Assembly (NCBI GenBank): GCA_964368495.1
Contig: CAYJAJ010000003.1
Span: forward strand, 1-64,000
DNA: 64,000 nucleotides
Direction: 5' to 3'
From: CALVGQ01 sp964368495
Lineage (GTDB): Bacteria; Bacillota_I; Bacilli_A; Erysipelotrichales; Erysipelotrichaceae
Position numbers and translations under genes: made by a program. This document shows positions 16,704 through 24,732 of the stretch, piece by piece (position 1 is the stretch's first letter; every line of letters starts with the position of its first letter). A model generated the notes under the pieces. That model saw nothing but the letters and a program-made list of their open reading frames with translations. It was not told the DNA's origin and ran no database searches.

Positions 16704-17401
16704 TGAAAAAGCTATTTTATTGGATAAAAAGATTATTAAACTTAGAAGATACAGTTTTCTTTATTCAAGGTAATGATGTGCTTCCTCATCCATTAAGTAA
16801 GGAGGAAGAACATGCAGCACTTTTGTTGTTAGAATCAGGTGATGTAGGTGCAAGAGACTTGTTGATTGAACATAACCTAAGATTGGTTGTGTATATTGCA
16901 AAACGATATGAAACAAATCCTATTTTTATGGAGGACTTGATCAGTATTGGATCGATTGGTTTAATCAAAGCAGTTAACACATTTAAGATGGATAAAAATA
17001 TTAAATTGGTTACGTATGCATCACGTTGTATCGAGAATGAAATACTCATGTATTTGAGAAAAAAAAGTCGACGAAAGAGTGAAGTATCTTTTGACGAACC
17101 ATTGAATGTGGATTATGATGGCAATGAATTGCTATTAGGGGACATTCTAGGTACTCCCAATGATGTAGTAATTCAAGAATTTTATGCACAAGAAGATAAA
17201 AGACAACTAAATGATGCAATGAAAACGTTGGATGAAAATGAAAAAATGATTCTTAAAATGCGCTATGGTTTGGATTGTGAAGAAAAAACACAGAAAGATA
17301 TAGCAGATGTACTGGGTATATCTCAATCCTATATTTCTCGATTAGAGAAAAAAATATTAGCGAAATTAAAAAATCATTTAATTAAACAAGAATTAAAATA
17401 A
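16703..17401 (+). CDS. sigE: RNA polymerase sigma-E factor (sporulation, mother cell)
   Basis: Sigma-70 family factor for early mother-cell transcription. The N-terminal extension (about 27 residues, Leu/Lys-rich) matches the pro-sequence removed by SpoIIGA. Region 2 reads LIEHNLRLVVYIAKRYE, then EDLISIGSIGLIKAVNTF, and SRCIENEILMYLRKK. EVSFDEPLN...GNELLLGDILGT is strongly sigma-E-like, and region 4 holds KTQKDIADVLGISQSYISRLEKK. At 232 aa the length is as in Bacillus. The last 9 bases overlap the convergent gene. The sigG gene that often follows sigE is absent here. Confidence 0.92.
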   Translation: MKKLFYWIKRLLNLEDTVFFIQGNDVLPHPLSKEEEHAALLLLESGDVGARDLLIEHNLRLVVYIAKRYETNPIFMEDLISIGSIGLIKAVNTFKMDKNIKLVTYASRCIENEILMYLRKKSRRKSEVSFDEPLNVDYDGNELLLGDILGTPNDVVIQEFYAQEDKRQLNDAMKTLDENEKMILKMRYGLDCEEKTQKDIADVLGISQSYISRLEKKILAKLKNHLIKQELK

Positions 17402-18037
17402 ACAAATGATAGTAAGAAATGTACCGTAGGCAATTAACATTGGAACAAAAGTATTTGTTTGATTATATATGTAAGAAGTACAAGTTGAAATTAGAAAAAT
17501 ATATGTGATGTTTGGAATAAGTGCAGCTCCTGTAACTGGTAAATAAGTTACAGAGGCAAATATTGCAAATGAAATACCTGATAAGGCAATAATTATTTTT
17601 TCATTCCCTGATATTTTCAGTCGATCTGTTAAACTCTTAAATACAATCAAAAACAGTGTCGCATATGTAAATGTATATGCTAAAATTATGATTGGACTAA
17701 ATAAAAGATAAGAATTCAAAACTTCTCTTTCCGGAATCCATATTGGCGCTTGTATCCATCGAACATTAACAAAGTTGATAATTAGTAAAATCACTAATGC
17801 GATAACTGAAAAATACACACCATCTTTTAAATTAGCAGAAAAGCGATGAATGTGCGTTTCTAGTGTTTTAAAGTTGAGTATAATTAGGATTAAACTTATT
17901 GTATGAATAACAAATGTAGTAGAAATTGTTGTATTAAGTGTGAAGTTGTTTGTGTAGTTAATGGCTGAAGGTATTAGAAAAAATAAACCTAAATTAATAA
18001 AAATTTGCCATAAAGGTATTTTAGTTGGACTGTTCAT
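17393..18037 (-). CDS. Six-helix membrane protein, degenerate CPBP-like
   Basis: A 214-aa hydrophobic protein with about six membrane segments. The stretch ATLFLIVFKSLTDRL, followed by IALSGISFAIFA and SYIYNQTNTFVPMLIAYG, is laid out like the catalytic half of CPBP intramembrane proteases. The expected Glu-Glu-xxx-Arg and later His residues are missing, so a protease activity is unlikely. It is transcribed toward sigE and overlaps its last 9 bases. TGGAGGAAAATT precedes the ATG. The family link is inference from layout only, and no function is recognised. Confidence 0.6.
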   Translation of the reverse strand: MNSPTKIPLWQIFINLGLFFLIPSAINYTNNFTLNTTISTTFVIHTISLILIILNFKTLETHIHRFSANLKDGVYFSVIALVILLIINFVNVRWIQAPIWIPEREVLNSYLLFSPIIILAYTFTYATLFLIVFKSLTDRLKISGNEKIIIALSGISFAIFASVTYLPVTGAALIPNITYIFLISTCTSYIYNQTNTFVPMLIAYGTFLTIICLF

Positions 18038-18159
18038 AATTTTCCTCCATTTATCTATTTTATGTTAAAAATGCAAATTTGTACAGAGATGATAAAAATA
18101 TGTGTTTTTTCATAGGAATTAATTTTTTTTGGAGAATATATAGAATAGGAGGAACTAAT

Positions 18160-18486
18160 ATGTATGATGAAAGTTTAACTATACAGCAAAAAGAACAGAT
18201 AATGAATTATTTAATGAAATGTTATCGAAAGTCTTATAATAGAATTAAAAAAGAAGAAAGCATGGAAGTAAGGGAAAATCATACAGTATACTTGCACGAT
18301 AAAGCAACTTGTTTGTTAGTTGATGAAGCTTTACAAGAACTAAAAATGGAAGAAAGAAGAATAATTTTAAATGATTATTTATATCTTGTGGATGAGCAAT
18401 GGTACATGGGATATTATACAAAAAATACTTATTTACAGATAAAACACAAAGCTGTGGACCAATTTTTGCGTTGCTTGCATACATGA
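18160..18486 (+). CDS. Small helix-turn-helix protein, MG284/MPN403-like
   Basis: A 108-aa basic protein. Its C-terminal half (RRIILNDYLYLVDEQWYMG, then YYTKNTYLQIKHKAVDQFLRCL) has the spacing of a sigma region-4-like helix-turn-helix, as in a small family known from mycoplasmas and Erysipelotrichia (MG284/MPN403; identified from memory). ATG 18160 follows ATAGGAGGA with ideal spacing; in-frame codons upstream have no ribosome binding site. It lies just ahead of acpP, and from memory the mycoplasma family member also has an acyl-carrier-protein gene nearby. The target is unknown. Confidence 0.6.
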   Translation: MYDESLTIQQKEQIMNYLMKCYRKSYNRIKKEESMEVRENHTVYLHDKATCLLVDEALQELKMEERRIILNDYLYLVDEQWYMGYYTKNTYLQIKHKAVDQFLRCLHT

Positions 18487-18516
18487 AAGATGATAGGATG
18501 AAAACGAGGTGGTTAG

Positions 18517-18768
18517 ATGAATATTGAAGATTTAGTGATGACAATTGTAACTGAAAAGTTAAGTAAAACATCGATTTATACTACAGAAACTCAATTTGAT
18601 AAATTAGGATTGGATTCTATGGATATCATGGCGATAGCATTAAAAGTTGAACAGCAATGTGATGTTACTTTTGAAGATAATCAGATATTGAAGTTTTCAT
18701 GTGTGCAAGACATTGTAGATAACATAAGAGCACAAAATGAAAATAATATTTATATTAGTGAAAAATAA
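18517..18768 (+). CDS. acpP: Acyl carrier protein
   Basis: Carries acyl chains on 4'-phosphopantetheine during fatty-acid synthesis. The 83 aa contain FDKLGLDSMDIMAIALKVEQ, in which Ser34 is the attachment site, and FEDNQILKFSCVQDIVDNI matches helix III/IV. An ACGAGGTGG ribosome binding site precedes the ATG. It is not beside fab genes here but lies between an HTH protein and sugar transferase genes, so it could be a second, specialised carrier. Confidence 0.88.
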   Translation: MNIEDLVMTIVTEKLSKTSIYTTETQFDKLGLDSMDIMAIALKVEQQCDVTFEDNQILKFSCVQDIVDNIRAQNENNIYISEK

Positions 18769-18781
18769 GTTAAAATAAGTT

Positions 18782-18812
18782 AAAATAAAAGGTGAGAGCA
18801 CCTTTTATTTTG
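18782..18812 (+). terminator. Hairpin terminator after acpP
   Basis: AAAATAAAAGGTG and CACCTTTTATTTT form a perfect 13-bp stem around AGAG; the T-tract lies in the 3' arm. Just before it are two direct copies of TAAGTTAAAA (18768-18787), the first beginning at the acpP stop codon. Confidence 0.7.
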
Positions 18813-18826
18813 AAATGAGGATAACA

Positions 18827-19297
18827 ATGAAAAAAGTGGTATTTATTTCGTCTACTGGAGGACATTTAAAAGAACTGTTGCAACTTCAACCTATCTTTGG
18901 TGAAGTAAAGGCAACAATAATAACAGAAAAGACGAAATCAAATGAAAATTTATATAAAGAACTTAAGTGTGCGGTGAAGTATTTGATTTATGGTACAAAG
19001 AAAAATTTACTTAGCTATCTTTTTGTTTTTGGGTTTAATAGTGTTAAATCACTTTTCTTATTTATTAAAATAAGACCTGATGTAATCGTAACAACAGGCA
19101 CACATACTGCTGTTCCAATGTGCTTCATTGCACATTTCTTCAAAAAGAAAGTGATTTGGATAGAAACCTTTGCCAATAGTAAAACACCAACACAGGCAGG
19201 AAAAATAGTATATCCAATTGCTGATACTTTTATAGTGCAGTGGGAAAGTATGTTAGAACTATATCCAAATGCAGTTTTAGGGGGGTGGATTTTTTAA
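18827..19297 (+). CDS. pssD: PssD/Alg14-like membrane subunit of a glycosyltransferase
   Basis: The 156-aa protein opens with KVVFISSTGGHLKELLQL, the N-terminal glycine-rich loop of the Alg14/PssD family, with a hydrophobic anchor around residues 60-80 and IVTTGTHTAVPMCFIAHFFKKKVIWIE typical of the family. Such subunits anchor the catalytic partner at the membrane and add a sugar from a nucleotide donor to a lipid-linked acceptor. ATG 18827 follows ATGAGGATAAC. It overlaps the next gene as TAATG. The acceptor and sugar cannot be told from the sequence. Confidence 0.83.
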   Translation: MKKVVFISSTGGHLKELLQLQPIFGEVKATIITEKTKSNENLYKELKCAVKYLIYGTKKNLLSYLFVFGFNSVKSLFLFIKIRPDVIVTTGTHTAVPMCFIAHFFKKKVIWIETFANSKTPTQAGKIVYPIADTFIVQWESMLELYPNAVLGGWIF

Positions 19298-19773
19298 TGA
19301 TTTTAGTTACATTAGGGACACAAGATAAAGAATTTACACGTCTACTTAAAATGCTTGAAGATGCAATCGTCCAATTAGAAATAAAAGATGAGGTACTTGT
19401 GCAAGCGGGGTATACTAAGTATGAAAGCAGTCGTATGCAAATATTTGACTATATCGGTATGAGTGAATATGATCAGCTTTTAAAGAAATGTGACTTGTTA
19501 GTTACCCATGGTGGAGTTGGCACAATGTTGACAGCACTACAAATGAATAAAAAGATTATTGCATGTCCAAGGCTGGCAAAATATGAAGAACATCACAATG
19601 ATCATCAACAAGAGATTGTTGACAGTTTCAGCAAAAAAGGGTATATTCTAGCATGTAACAATTTAGATGAGTTAGTTGAGGTTTTAAAACAAGCCGAAAA
19701 GTTTACTCCAAATAAGTTTGAAAGTAATCATGTTCGATTTTTAGAGCTAATAAAAAAAGAAATCGGTGTTTAA
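19297..19773 (+). CDS. pssE: PssE/Alg13-like catalytic subunit of a glycosyltransferase
   Basis: A 158-aa GT28-type C-terminal half: MILVTLGTQDKEFTRLLK at the start, then LLVTHGGVGTMLTALQMNKKIIACPRL and HHNDHQQEIVDSFSKKGYI, which form the nucleotide-sugar binding site. It pairs with the preceding PssD-like gene, overlapping by one base, the standard two-gene arrangement. Unusually, the pair is not embedded in a capsule or exopolysaccharide cluster; no polymerase, flippase or other glycosyltransferase lies beside it. Confidence 0.85.
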   Translation: MILVTLGTQDKEFTRLLKMLEDAIVQLEIKDEVLVQAGYTKYESSRMQIFDYIGMSEYDQLLKKCDLLVTHGGVGTMLTALQMNKKIIACPRLAKYEEHHNDHQQEIVDSFSKKGYILACNNLDELVEVLKQAEKFTPNKFESNHVRFLELIKKEIGV

Positions 19774-19802
19774 ACTGTTAATTGTTAAATAAGGAGTAGT
19801 TA

Positions 19803-20717
19803 ATGGAAAGTTCAGGTTTAATTAAAGATAAAGAATTTAAAGAAATATTAAATCAAATAGGCTTTGGCATATTATTGTATTTAGGCATTATTTTTATTGT
19901 TTATTTTGGGTATTATTATTTTATAGATAATTATCCACACATAGTAGAAAACTATGTTTTGGAGTCGATCACAATGACTCTTGAAATAATAGTTAGTATA
20001 TGTACATATTATGTGCCGTTTGCAATGATTTCTAAAATTGTCAAAATAAGTCAAAAGAATGTTTTAAAATTTCCAAATATAAAAATAAAAAGTCTTTTTG
20101 CATATACATGCATGTTGATTTCTGCTTATTTTTTAATTGTGTTTTTATTTAGTGGAATATATGCAGTGTTTGGAGTGCACAATCAGATAAACAGTGTTTA
20201 TTTTTCAAGTGAAACTGTTTTGTTTCGCGTTATTTATTGTCTTTATTTTGTTTTGTTGCTTCCTTTTTTTGAAGAATATGCATTTAGAGGTGTGATTTTA
20301 CAACTAACAAGTAAGTTTGGTGCTATTTTTGCAATGGTATTAACATCGCTAATTTATGGTTTGTTTTTGTTGGGGCGTGGAGATTTTTTTACAAATGTAG
20401 TAATTAGCTTGATTTTATCTTTAATCGCAATGATGTATCAAAGTATAATTCCTGGGGTCATTATGCGTATGGGATTAAATTTACTAATTGTGGGATCGAT
20501 TTATTTACCAGCGGAATATAGTTGGAGTATCGGTTTTATTGCAATAATTTCATATATTGTTACTGCATACCATTTATTTAAAAGTAGAAATAAACAAATT
20601 GTATTAAATGAAGCTATATCATTTAGAAAATCGTGGAAAATTTTCTTTTCATCTTTTGTGATGATAGGAGCTCTTATTTTGTTAATTGCAAAAGGAGCAT
20701 ATTACTTTATTAATTAA
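19803..20717 (+). CDS. CPBP family intramembrane protease-like protein
   Basis: A 304-aa membrane protein with about eight hydrophobic helices. FFEEYAFRGVIL (E157, E158, R162) is the EExxxR catalytic motif of the CPBP/Rce1 family. The later motifs, normally FxxxH and HxxxN, read SLIYGLFLLG and MRMGLNLLI, so the metal-binding His residues appear lost. It may be a non-proteolytic member or use a different geometry. Family members process or protect against peptides such as bacteriocins; no such genes are nearby. AAGGAGTAGTTA is the ribosome binding site. Confidence 0.75.
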   Translation: MESSGLIKDKEFKEILNQIGFGILLYLGIIFIVYFGYYYFIDNYPHIVENYVLESITMTLEIIVSICTYYVPFAMISKIVKISQKNVLKFPNIKIKSLFAYTCMLISAYFLIVFLFSGIYAVFGVHNQINSVYFSSETVLFRVIYCLYFVLLLPFFEEYAFRGVILQLTSKFGAIFAMVLTSLIYGLFLLGRGDFFTNVVISLILSLIAMMYQSIIPGVIMRMGLNLLIVGSIYLPAEYSWSIGFIAIISYIVTAYHLFKSRNKQIVLNEAISFRKSWKIFFSSFVMIGALILLIAKGAYYFIN

Positions 20718-20721
20718 TAGT

Positions 20722-20809
20722 GAGGAGTTGGCCGAGCGGTTTAAGGCACCATCTTGGAAAGGTGGCGAAGTGAAAGCTTCCGTGAGTTCGAATCTCATGC
20801 TCCTCGCCA
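20722..20809 (+). tRNA. tRNA-Ser (anticodon GGA)
   Basis: An 88-base class II tRNA with encoded CCA. The acceptor stem pairs GAGGAGT with GCTCCTC. The anticodon stem is CCATC/GGTGG with loop TTGGAAA, giving anticodon GGA. The long variable arm is followed by the T loop TTCGAATC. It reads UCU and UCC codons. It directly follows the CPBP gene. Confidence 0.96.
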
Positions 20810-20837
20810 AAAAAAATTAAAACTAAATCCCATGTTC

Positions 20838-20867
20838 TTGCGAATCCTAACTCAAATATAGTATAAT
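20838..20867 (+). promoter_or_regulatory. Candidate promoter of the 286-aa protein
   Basis: TTGCGA (20838-20843) and TATAAT (20862-20867) are separated by 18 bp, about 50 bases upstream of the start codon. Confidence 0.5.
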
Positions 20868-20919
20868 TTTTAAGTTTCTATAAATGCACACGAATACTAT
20901 ATTTTGGAGGATTTAAACT

Positions 20920-21780
20920 ATGGAAAAATTACAAATTTTAAGAGAAAACAAAGACTGGTCTAATTTGGCTATTGAATATTATAATCTAGGTGTTAAAGCC
21001 ATGGAAGATAAAGATAATATCAAGGCTACATTATGGCTAAATCGTAGCAATGCTATTTACAATGCACAAGATGAAATATTTTTATCAGTTGATGAAGAGT
21101 TAGAAGATGATTGTTCATGTCGAATAGGTGAGCTTGAGGATATAGACAATATATATAACAGTTTCCCAGAATATACACAAGCAAGATTAAGTGAACTGTC
21201 GAATCCACAAGTGGGCATAGTCGGTTTGTTTTCGATTGCAAGGCTAGTGCCGCTGCTTAATAACCTATCAAAATTAGCGGGATGTGAACTTTTGGGTGAA
21301 ATCGATAAGGTAGTAAATATTGTCTTAAAATCATACTCTTCTGGGGTTTCTGGGCAAGAATTTCAATTCATGTCAGATCTTGCAGGAGAACTTTATCGAT
21401 TTGCAGATAGTGAACATTACTGGGGAAACACACAAACAATTCAAGGAGCTAATAATCAGCCGTTTGAGGTTTTTGATTTGCATGCAATGACAGGTGTTAT
21501 TCAAGAGTTAACGACATATCTTTTGGATTTGTGCGATTCTTTAACCGCTTTATCTCAAGGCAACACACCACCGCCATCAAGCTGTGGTATTGTCAATTGC
21601 ACGCTGCTTGTTGATTACTACGCAAGAATGACAAACAGTAACATTAATGAAATCCCAGAAGTAAAAGCTGAAATATCCAGAATAAATGATGATTTTGATT
21701 TTATCACATCAAAAATTTCATTTGAAGATATAAGTAGTAGAGTAAGTTATTATAAAAATTTAGATATTTTAAAATTATAA
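20920..21780 (+). CDS. Protein of unknown function, 286 aa
   Basis: I do not recognise this family. The first 50 residues (WSNLAIEYYNLGVKAMEDKD, then KATLWLNRSNAIY) look like one or two TPR helices. An acidic stretch (EELEDDCSC) and a largely helical, soluble C-terminal part follow, with a PPPSSCG turn near residue 228. No signal peptide or membrane segment is seen. TTTTGGAGGATT precedes the ATG. It is monocistronic, with its own promoter and terminator, just after tRNA-Ser. A helical scaffold or stress protein is possible, but this is a guess. Confidence 0.7.
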   Translation: MEKLQILRENKDWSNLAIEYYNLGVKAMEDKDNIKATLWLNRSNAIYNAQDEIFLSVDEELEDDCSCRIGELEDIDNIYNSFPEYTQARLSELSNPQVGIVGLFSIARLVPLLNNLSKLAGCELLGEIDKVVNIVLKSYSSGVSGQEFQFMSDLAGELYRFADSEHYWGNTQTIQGANNQPFEVFDLHAMTGVIQELTTYLLDLCDSLTALSQGNTPPPSSCGIVNCTLLVDYYARMTNSNINEIPEVKAEISRINDDFDFITSKISFEDISSRVSYYKNLDILKL

Positions 21781-21811
21781 TGCATATCAAATAAATTAAA
21801 TTAATAAATAG

Positions 21812-21841
21812 CAGCTTCCGTTTTAAAGGAAGCTGTTTTTT
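21812..21841 (+). terminator. Terminator of the 286-aa gene
   Basis: CAGCTTCC and GGAAGCTG pair around GTTTTAAA, followed by TTTTTT. Confidence 0.88.
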
Positions 21842-21909
21842 ATACTGAAATTCTCTTGGTGAGTCATAGTGGATATTTTAATAGATGAAGAAAGATATTT
21901 TAAAACTTT

Positions 21910-21927
21910 GTGTGTTGTATGACACAC
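21910..21927. promoter_or_regulatory. Inverted repeat upstream of the Y-family polymerase gene
   Basis: GTGTGT and ACACAC flank TGTATG as an 18-bp dyad, 17 bases before a TATACT -10 candidate (21945-21950). It could be an operator for a repressor. It does not match the Bacillus LexA box. Confidence 0.35.
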
Positions 21928-22008
21928 TTGAATAATTTTCATGTTATACTAAGTTTAGCGAATGAGCATTTAAGATATGTGAATAGTATATATATGAAGG
22001 AGAGGCAT

Positions 22009-23508
22009 ATGGGCAAATTAAGAAGTTATTTATGTTTAGATTTAAAGTCATTTTATGCATCTGTTGAATGTATAGAAAGAGGTCTTGATCCAATTAAGAC
22101 AAATCTTGTGGTTGCAGATGAATCCCGTACTGATAAATCAATATGCTTAGCAGTAACACCAGCGATAAAATCATTGGGAATAAATGGTCGTCCACGCTTA
22201 TTTGAAGTTAAGCAAAAAATTAATGAAATAAACCGTGAACGATTAAGAAAAAATGGTGGACCATTTCGATTTAAGTCTTGTAATATTGATGAAGTAAAAA
22301 ATGAGAATGTAGAGATTGGATTTATAGTTGCAACGCCAAGAATGGCCCACTACATTTTGTATAGCACCAAAGTATATGAAGTATACTGTAAAACAGTTTC
22401 CCGAGATGATATGCATATTTATTCTGTTGATGAAGTGTTCATGGATATTACAAGCTATTTATCTATTTATAAGTGTACTCCATATGAGTTAGCTGAAAAA
22501 ATGATTAAGGATGTTTTATCAACGACAGGAATAACTGCAACAGCAGGGATAGGAACAAACCCATATTTGGCTAAAGTGGCGATGGATATTGTGGCTAAAC
22601 ATGTGGAAGCGGATGAAAATGGAATTCGTATTGCAACACTAGATGAAATTTCTTATCGTGAATTACTATGGAATCATCGGCCACTTACAGACTTTTGGAG
22701 AGTAGGAAGAGGTTATGAAAAGAAATTAGAGCAATATAATTTAATGACGATGGGAGACATTGCACGATGTTCGATAGAAGATGAAGAATTACTTTATAAG
22801 CTTTTTGGAATTAATGCAGAATTGTTGATTGATCATGCTTGGGGAGAGGAATCATGTACGATGAAACACATCAAGGAATACAAACCCGAGTTTAACTCAC
22901 TAGGAAGTGGACAAGTGTTGCATTGTGCCTATACTGCAGAAGCGGCAAAAATTGTGTTAAAAGAAATGGTAGAAACAATGGCACTAAGTTTGACACAAAA
23001 ACGTTTAATGACTAAACAACTAACGCTCTATGTTGGATATGATGTTGAAAATTGTACAGATGCCAGCATAAGTAAATTGTATCAAGGTGAAATTAAAGTT
23101 GATTCCTATGGTAGGAAAGTACCGAAACATAGTTCAGGGGTAGTTAATTTAAAAATAGTAACTTCTTCGGAAAAATTGATGGTTGAAGCAATGATTAAGA
23201 AATTCAATGAAATAGTTAACCCGATTCTGCTTATAAGAAGGATATCGATTAGTGCAAATAAACTACAAGAAGAAACATTTGATGTGTTTGATAAGGTAGT
23301 ACAACTTGATTTGTTTCATGATACTCTAGATGATGAAAATAAAAGAAAAAAGGAAATTCTTGAATTAAAAGAAGAATACCAAGTTATGAAAACAGTGAAT
23401 GATATAAAAAAAAGATACGGAAAAAATAAAATATTGAAGGCATCCAGTTTATTGGACGAAGCAACACAAAAAGAAAGGAATGAACAAATTGGAGGACACA
23501 AAGCATAA
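22009..23508 (+). CDS. Y-family DNA polymerase (UmuC/UvrX-like)
   Basis: Translesion DNA polymerase. LCLDLKSFYASVECIERGLDP near the N-terminus supplies the first metal-binding Asp and steric gate, and YSVDEVFMDIT around residue 145 the Asp-Glu pair. ATAGIGTNPYLAKVAMD and the HhH region WRVGRGYEKKLEQYNL follow, then the little-finger domain. At 499 aa it is longer than DinB and matches the UmuC/UvrX branch, including a charged C-terminal tail. ATG 22009 is chosen because AAGGAGAGG lies between it and an earlier ATG. It overlaps a YolD-like gene by 29 bases. Confidence 0.88.
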   Translation: MGKLRSYLCLDLKSFYASVECIERGLDPIKTNLVVADESRTDKSICLAVTPAIKSLGINGRPRLFEVKQKINEINRERLRKNGGPFRFKSCNIDEVKNENVEIGFIVATPRMAHYILYSTKVYEVYCKTVSRDDMHIYSVDEVFMDITSYLSIYKCTPYELAEKMIKDVLSTTGITATAGIGTNPYLAKVAMDIVAKHVEADENGIRIATLDEISYRELLWNHRPLTDFWRVGRGYEKKLEQYNLMTMGDIARCSIEDEELLYKLFGINAELLIDHAWGEESCTMKHIKEYKPEFNSLGSGQVLHCAYTAEAAKIVLKEMVETMALSLTQKRLMTKQLTLYVGYDVENCTDASISKLYQGEIKVDSYGRKVPKHSSGVVNLKIVTSSEKLMVEAMIKKFNEIVNPILLIRRISISANKLQEETFDVFDKVVQLDLFHDTLDDENKRKKEILELKEEYQVMKTVNDIKKRYGKNKILKASSLLDEATQKERNEQIGGHKA

Positions 23509-23899
23509 ATATGAAGATATAATTTACTTAAATAAGCCTATATCAAAAAAGCATAAAGAAATGTCTTTAAAAAACAGAGCAGCACAATTTGCACCTTTTG
23601 CTGCAGTAGTAGGTCATAGTGAATCTGTTAATGAGGTGGCAAGATTAACAAATATGAAACTTGATTTGGATGAACAAGCAAAAGAAGAGATTAATAGAAG
23701 TTTAAATTTGCTTCTAAGTGATGAATATCAAGACAGCGTTGCTACATTTGTAGTATTTAAAGAAGATATTAAAAAGTCAGGTGGAGAATATATTGAAATT
23801 AAAGGAAAAATAAAAAGATTTGATGAAGTTAACCAAGTGCTACACTTGGTAGATAAAAGGATAATTAAAATTGATAATCTAATAGAAGTAATTATTTAA
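23480..23899 (+). CDS. YolD-like protein, partner of the Y-family polymerase
   Basis: 139 aa with the family's hallmark MSLKNRAAQFAPFAAVVGH (residues 29-47), an N-terminal helical part and a C-terminal beta domain ending KRIIKIDNLIEVI. YolD-like proteins accompany UvrX/UmuC-type polymerases in Firmicutes and are thought to regulate or support them, much as UmuD does. Here the gene follows the polymerase instead of preceding it and overlaps it by 29 bases. AAAGAAAGGA is the ribosome binding site. Confidence 0.85.
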   Translation: MNKLEDTKHKYEDIIYLNKPISKKHKEMSLKNRAAQFAPFAAVVGHSESVNEVARLTNMKLDLDEQAKEEINRSLNLLLSDEYQDSVATFVVFKEDIKKSGGEYIEIKGKIKRFDEVNQVLHLVDKRIIKIDNLIEVII

Positions 23900-23927
23900 A
23901 ACTGAATGATTTATAAATATTTTGATA

Positions 23928-23936
23928 TGGTATAAT
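23928..23936 (+). promoter_or_regulatory. Extended -10 promoter of the membrane protein/peptidase operon
   Basis: TGGTATAAT (TG-n-TATAAT) lies 28 bases before the first start codon. No good -35 is visible, which fits an extended -10 promoter. Confidence 0.5.
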
Positions 23937-23964
23937 TTATGTAATTAGAGAAGGGGAAAGCTTT

Positions 23965-24720
23965 ATGAATAATATTTTAGAATTGCTTAATAACCCACTG
24001 CTGTATTTGATATCAGGGATTATTATATGTACAGTAATTGTTTTTTCATTGATTTTATTTGTGAAATCATATCGTGCAGGTATAGCAATTGGCATGGATA
24101 AGAAAAGGCTTTTAAGATCAATCACTGCGAGTGCTACTTTCACAGTCTTACCGAGTGTTAGTATTTTACTTGGTGTTATTGCATTATCAGGTAGTTTAGG
24201 AATGCCACTTCCATGGCTTAGGTTGTCTGTGATTGGTGCGCTACATTATGAAACAAGTGTTGCGGACATTGCTGCAAGAAGCATGGGAATGAGTGGTTTA
24301 AATGTTGCAGAAATGACACCAGAAGCTTTTTCGACAATTGCATTGGTTATGTCTGTTGGAATTATTTGGGGTATGGTCGGATCGATATTTTTCTTAAAAA
24401 AATATTTATCAATTGTGAGTAAGAAAAACAAAAATAACGATACCAATAAAGAAGGTAAAAAAGGCAGAGGTCTTGGCGATGTAATGATGGCTGCGATGTT
24501 TATTGGATTAATTAGTGCCTATTTAGGTAGTTATGTTGGAACATTCACATCGATGGGGGATATTTATCCACTTTTAACTGGTATGTTTGCGGCAATAGCC
24601 ATGGGTATATTTGAAAGTATTCAAAAGAAGTTTAATGTTCAGTGGCTAGAAAATTTTTCTCTTGCAGCAAGTATGTTAATTGCAATGACTCTTGTAGTTG
24701 TTGTAGGAATTGTAGTTTAG
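23965..24720 (+). CDS. DUF5058-like membrane protein
   Basis: A 251-aa integral membrane protein with about six helices. SATFTVLPSVSILLGVIALSG and RLSVIGALHYETSVADIAA are conserved-looking amphipathic stretches, and a cytosolic basic linker (KKNKNNDTNKEGKKGRG) separates the two halves. I associate it with the DUF5058 family from memory. It is followed 12 bases later by a second membrane protein, then by two peptidases. The layout suggests a two-component carrier importing a peptide-like substrate for cytosolic hydrolysis. That role is inference; no transport motif is recognised. Confidence 0.7.
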   Translation: MNNILELLNNPLLYLISGIIICTVIVFSLILFVKSYRAGIAIGMDKKRLLRSITASATFTVLPSVSILLGVIALSGSLGMPLPWLRLSVIGALHYETSVADIAARSMGMSGLNVAEMTPEAFSTIALVMSVGIIWGMVGSIFFLKKYLSIVSKKNKNNDTNKEGKKGRGLGDVMMAAMFIGLISAYLGSYVGTFTSMGDIYPLLTGMFAAIAMGIFESIQKKFNVQWLENFSLAASMLIAMTLVVVVGIVV

Positions 24721-24732
24721 GAGGATGATGAA

